This document shows, piece by piece, positions 61,898 through 64,000 of a stretch of DNA of 64,000 nt. Each line of letters starts with the position of its first letter. The stretch's first letter is position 1. The position numbers and the translations under genes were made by a program. Source of the stretch: Pseudomonas sp. MN1F (GTDB taxonomy: Bacteria; Pseudomonadota; Gammaproteobacteria; Pseudomonadales; Pseudomonadaceae); contig NZ_VZII01000008.1 of NCBI RefSeq assembly GCF_009391885.1, positions 124,001 to 188,000 on the forward strand. The letters run 5' to 3'. The notes below the pieces were generated by a model that was not told where the DNA came from, did no database searches, and saw only the letters and a list, made by a program, of their open reading frames with translations.

Positions 61898-62507
61898 TGC
61901 TGCCGTCCCCGAAGAAATAGCGACGCCGGTGCATCGCCAAGGTGGACTCCAGCGACGGGTCGTAGGAGCCTTTGCGCTGCTTGATCAGGTCTATCCAGGG
62001 GTAGGTGTTGCAGCGCTCCTCGACCCGCTTGATCAGGTCTTCAGTGGTACAGAGGAACTTGGCCGGGTTGCCGCCGACCACCGTCCCTGGCGCAACGTCC
62101 TTGGTCACCACAGCGCCGGCAGCCACCACCGAATCAGGCCCGATGGTCACCCGTGGCATGACGATCGCGCCATGGCCGACAAAACTGTTGTCCTTGACGT
62201 CGATGAAACCGACCGAGTCCAGCTTCCCGCCGTAGCAGATTTCGATCAGCGCCACCACGCCGTCATGGCCGATCAGTGTGCAATCGGACAAGCCGACGTT
62301 ATTGCCGATGCGTACCAGGGCCGGGTCGGTCACGTTGCAACCGACATTCATGTGAAAATTGCTGCCCACCGAATAGAACTTGCCCCATCGGCACTGAAAT
62401 TCGCCCCACTGCCTCGGTGTGGGTTTGCACAGTTTCAGGTAGGCCGTAACGCCCCGCCCGGTGGTGTTGGCATAATGCGCCACTGCACTGCGTATCCATC
62501 CAAACAT
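61890..62507 (-). CDS. Hexapeptide-repeat acyltransferase
   Basis: 205 residues from ATG 62507 (GCGAGG upstream). Left-handed beta-helix repeats: VGSNFHMNVGCNVTDPALV, IGNNVGLSDCTLIGHDGVV, DNSFVGHGAIVMPRVTIGPD and SVVAAGAVVTKDVAPGTVVGG, then NPAKFL, typical of sugar O- or N-acetyltransferases. A second acetylation enzyme in the same cluster. Confidence 0.84.
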   Translation of the reverse strand: MFGWIRSAVAHYANTTGRGVTAYLKLCKPTPRQWGEFQCRWGKFYSVGSNFHMNVGCNVTDPALVRIGNNVGLSDCTLIGHDGVVALIEICYGGKLDSVGFIDVKDNSFVGHGAIVMPRVTIGPDSVVAAGAVVTKDVAPGTVVGGNPAKFLCTTEDLIKRVEERCNTYPWIDLIKQRKGSYDPSLESTLAMHRRRYFFGDGSNG

Positions 62508-62628
62508 ATGGCAAGCCTCGCAATTCAAGCGATCCTGGACTGTCCCTGAGGCGAACACGGTCTCGTTCTTGTGGGTGCTGACCCTGTTGCACTCAACCCT
62601 TACACACCGCGACTTCAGTTCAACGAGC

Positions 62629-64000
62629 TCAGGCTGCCGCCCCCTTTGCCGCGCGCATCTTCTCGTTGAGGTGGTCGGCCAGCCTCAAGGCGAATTGCAG
62701 CAGTGGCATTGTCGGGTTCGAAGCCCCGCCGGTGGCGAACACGCTGCTGCCGGCGATATAGAGGTTTTCGGTGCCAAACACCTTGCAGTTGATATCGACC
62801 ACGCCGTCCTTGGCCGCGGCCGCCATCCGCGTAGTGCCCATGTGATGCGCATGCGGCGACAACACCAGCGGCAGGCTGGTGTCGTAGACGTAATCGCTGA
62901 GCTTGATGAAACCCAGGCCCATTTCGGCGAACTGCTTGGCCAGTTCGTTGCCGATGCACTTGATGGTGTGCCGGTCCTCGGCGCTCAACACCCAGTTGAC
63001 ATTGACCTTGGCCACGCCCAGGTCGTCCTTTTCGTCGAGCAACGAGATACGACTCTGAACGTTGGGGAACTGCTCGATCAGCGTGGTGATCACGCCATCG
63101 CCCGGGCAGCTGAACTTGGCCACGAATTCGATCTTGCTGGCCACGCCCATTTCACAGGCCAGGTTTTCCAGGAAGTGCTTCACTTCGGCCGTGCGGCCGT
63201 AGGTCCGCACATCCTCCAGCACAGACGCCAGAACATTGCCCTTGCCGGCGTGGTATTCGGCGACGAAGGCATCGGTGGTGAAGTATTGACGCGGCTCGGC
63301 GTCCTCCCCGCTGCGCAGGATGAACTTGCCCATGTCGATATTCAGGTGCTCCATGAAGCACCGACCGACCAGGCCGTCCTTGCGCACGACGCCCGCCTCC
63401 GCCAACGACTGGCTGTTGAGCAGCTGCCTGGCGTTTTCAATGGCGCCCATGGCCAAGATGTAGTTGCGCGCGGTGACCGGCTGACGCTTGCCGTCGTAAT
63501 CGGACACCTGAACAGCTTTCAATTGGCCGTGGGCCTGATCGAACAGGAGGTCGACGCAGTTGCAGTTGATGAACACATCCAGCCCAGGCGTTTCGTCGAG
63601 CGCCGCGGCGTATTTCTGCGCAAAACGTGTTGGCGGGCTGAGCAGGAACCGGTCGGCATCGAAATCGCCACCTTTCAGGCCCGGATTCACCGCGCGAAAC
63701 TCCGCGCCCTGGGGCAGATCGACGATCTCCATGGCACCCGGCAGATAGCGCTCGATTTCAGCGTAGGGGATCGGCCAACCGGGCATGTCGACCGGCGGCG
63801 GCACGGCAAAATCGGAAGCCGTGAAGGGCCGGCAGCGCCCCATCCAGTGATTGGAGGTGCCGCCCAGGTAACGCAGGCGGGCTTCCCCAGGATACAGTTC
63901 GAGGCCAGTGGAGGTGCACTTGTACAGCGCCTGCGAGCGCGGTGTGTACTCACGCCCGCCACCTTCGAGCAAGGCCACGCTCCACCCGGCATCGGCCAGG
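62629..64000 (-). CDS. GMC-family oxidoreductase, 5' end cut by window edge
   Basis: At least 457 codons are visible; the frame is open to the window end, so the start lies outside. Visible are LRYLGGTSNHWMGRCRPF (FAD and substrate region), LAMGAIENARQLLNSQS, and the C-terminal GMC signature: HAHHMGTTRMAAAA, NLYIAGSSVFATGGASNPT. The catalytic His of GMC enzymes lies in the HAHHMG region. It may oxidise a sugar or alcohol of the polysaccharide. It lies 120 bp upstream of the acyltransferase gene on the same strand. Confidence 0.85.
   Translation of the reverse strand, partial: LADAGWSVALLEGGGREYTPRSQALYKCTSTGLELYPGEARLRYLGGTSNHWMGRCRPFTASDFAVPPPVDMPGWPIPYAEIERYLPGAMEIVDLPQGAEFRAVNPGLKGGDFDADRFLLSPPTRFAQKYAAALDETPGLDVFINCNCVDLLFDQAHGQLKAVQVSDYDGKRQPVTARNYILAMGAIENARQLLNSQSLAEAGVVRKDGLVGRCFMEHLNIDMGKFILRSGEDAEPRQYFTTDAFVAEYHAGKGNVLASVLEDVRTYGRTAEVKHFLENLACEMGVASKIEFVAKFSCPGDGVITTLIEQFPNVQSRISLLDEKDDLGVAKVNVNWVLSAEDRHTIKCIGNELAKQFAEMGLGFIKLSDYVYDTSLPLVLSPHAHHMGTTRMAAAAKDGVVDINCKVFGTENLYIAGSSVFATGGASNPTMPLLQFALRLADHLNEKMRAAKGAAA

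Overview
The window is GC-rich, densely coded chromosomal DNA from a Pseudomonas, most likely of the P. putida group. The case rests on a malonate decarboxylase (mdc) operon, CobN-type cobaltochelatase genes under a cobalamin riboswitch, Pseudomonas-type REP repeats, a PagL lipid A deacylase, and a polyamine block followed by serine dehydratase and an exopolysaccharide cluster whose order resembles, from memory, the 'pea' region of P. putida KT2440. Both ends of the window cut genes. I see no rRNA, tRNA or CRISPR.

Left part (1-11 kb): a sulfatase-fold membrane transferase (cut at the left edge) meets a sigma-54 activator tail to tail. A small orphan gene and a strong hairpin terminator follow. 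Next, on the minus strand, come cobW, cobN and a ChlI/VWA pair. The AAA+ subunit and the VWA subunit overlap in different frames. The overlap holds a textbook -1 frameshift site (A AAA AAG, 6-nt spacer, 9-bp stem, upstream Shine-Dalgarno-like stretch), so one message probably yields both a ChlI-like and a ChlD-like subunit. The set is preceded by a well-formed B12 riboswitch.

Middle left (11-26 kb): a type 2 isopentenyl-diphosphate isomerase and the regulator mdcR face the malonate operon mdcABCDEGH-madLM. Between mdcR and madM lies about 2.8 kb of accessory DNA. It holds an AT-rich orphan gene, a small membrane protein, a relic of an IS5-type transposase, and a three-way-junction RNA resembling phage C4 antisense RNA. 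One loop of that RNA is a perfect 7-nt complement of the ribosome-binding site of the next small gene. Divergent from mdcA are 3-hydroxyisobutyryl-CoA hydrolase and an acyl-CoA dehydrogenase, which suit valine/isobutyrate degradation.

Centre (26-38 kb): a lower-GC 897-residue multi-domain beta protein of unknown role; an AraC/XylS-type activator; a lipoprotein; a HisN-like phosphatase; a tandem universal stress protein; a TonB siderophore receptor behind a Fur-like site; pagL; a phytanoyl-CoA dioxygenase-like protein; and a small periplasmic protein.

Right part (37-64 kb): a LysR regulator with a divergent Sad-type semialdehyde dehydrogenase, a superfamily 1 helicase-like ATPase, and an AraC regulator divergent from gamma-glutamylpolyamine synthetase, a polyamine-binding protein and an FAD oxidase. 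Together these look like a gamma-glutamylated polyamine route. Then come a RelE-type toxin-antitoxin pair with a palindromic operator, tandem DUF1842 proteins (one with a DUF1843-like tail), L-serine dehydratase and its divergent LysR gene. Last is a long minus-strand exopolysaccharide cluster with an initiating phosphoglycosyl transferase, WecG-type and GT2/GT4 glycosyltransferases, two hexapeptide acyltransferases, a phosphoethanolamine-transferase-like protein, a DUF535 protein and a GMC oxidoreductase that runs off the right edge.
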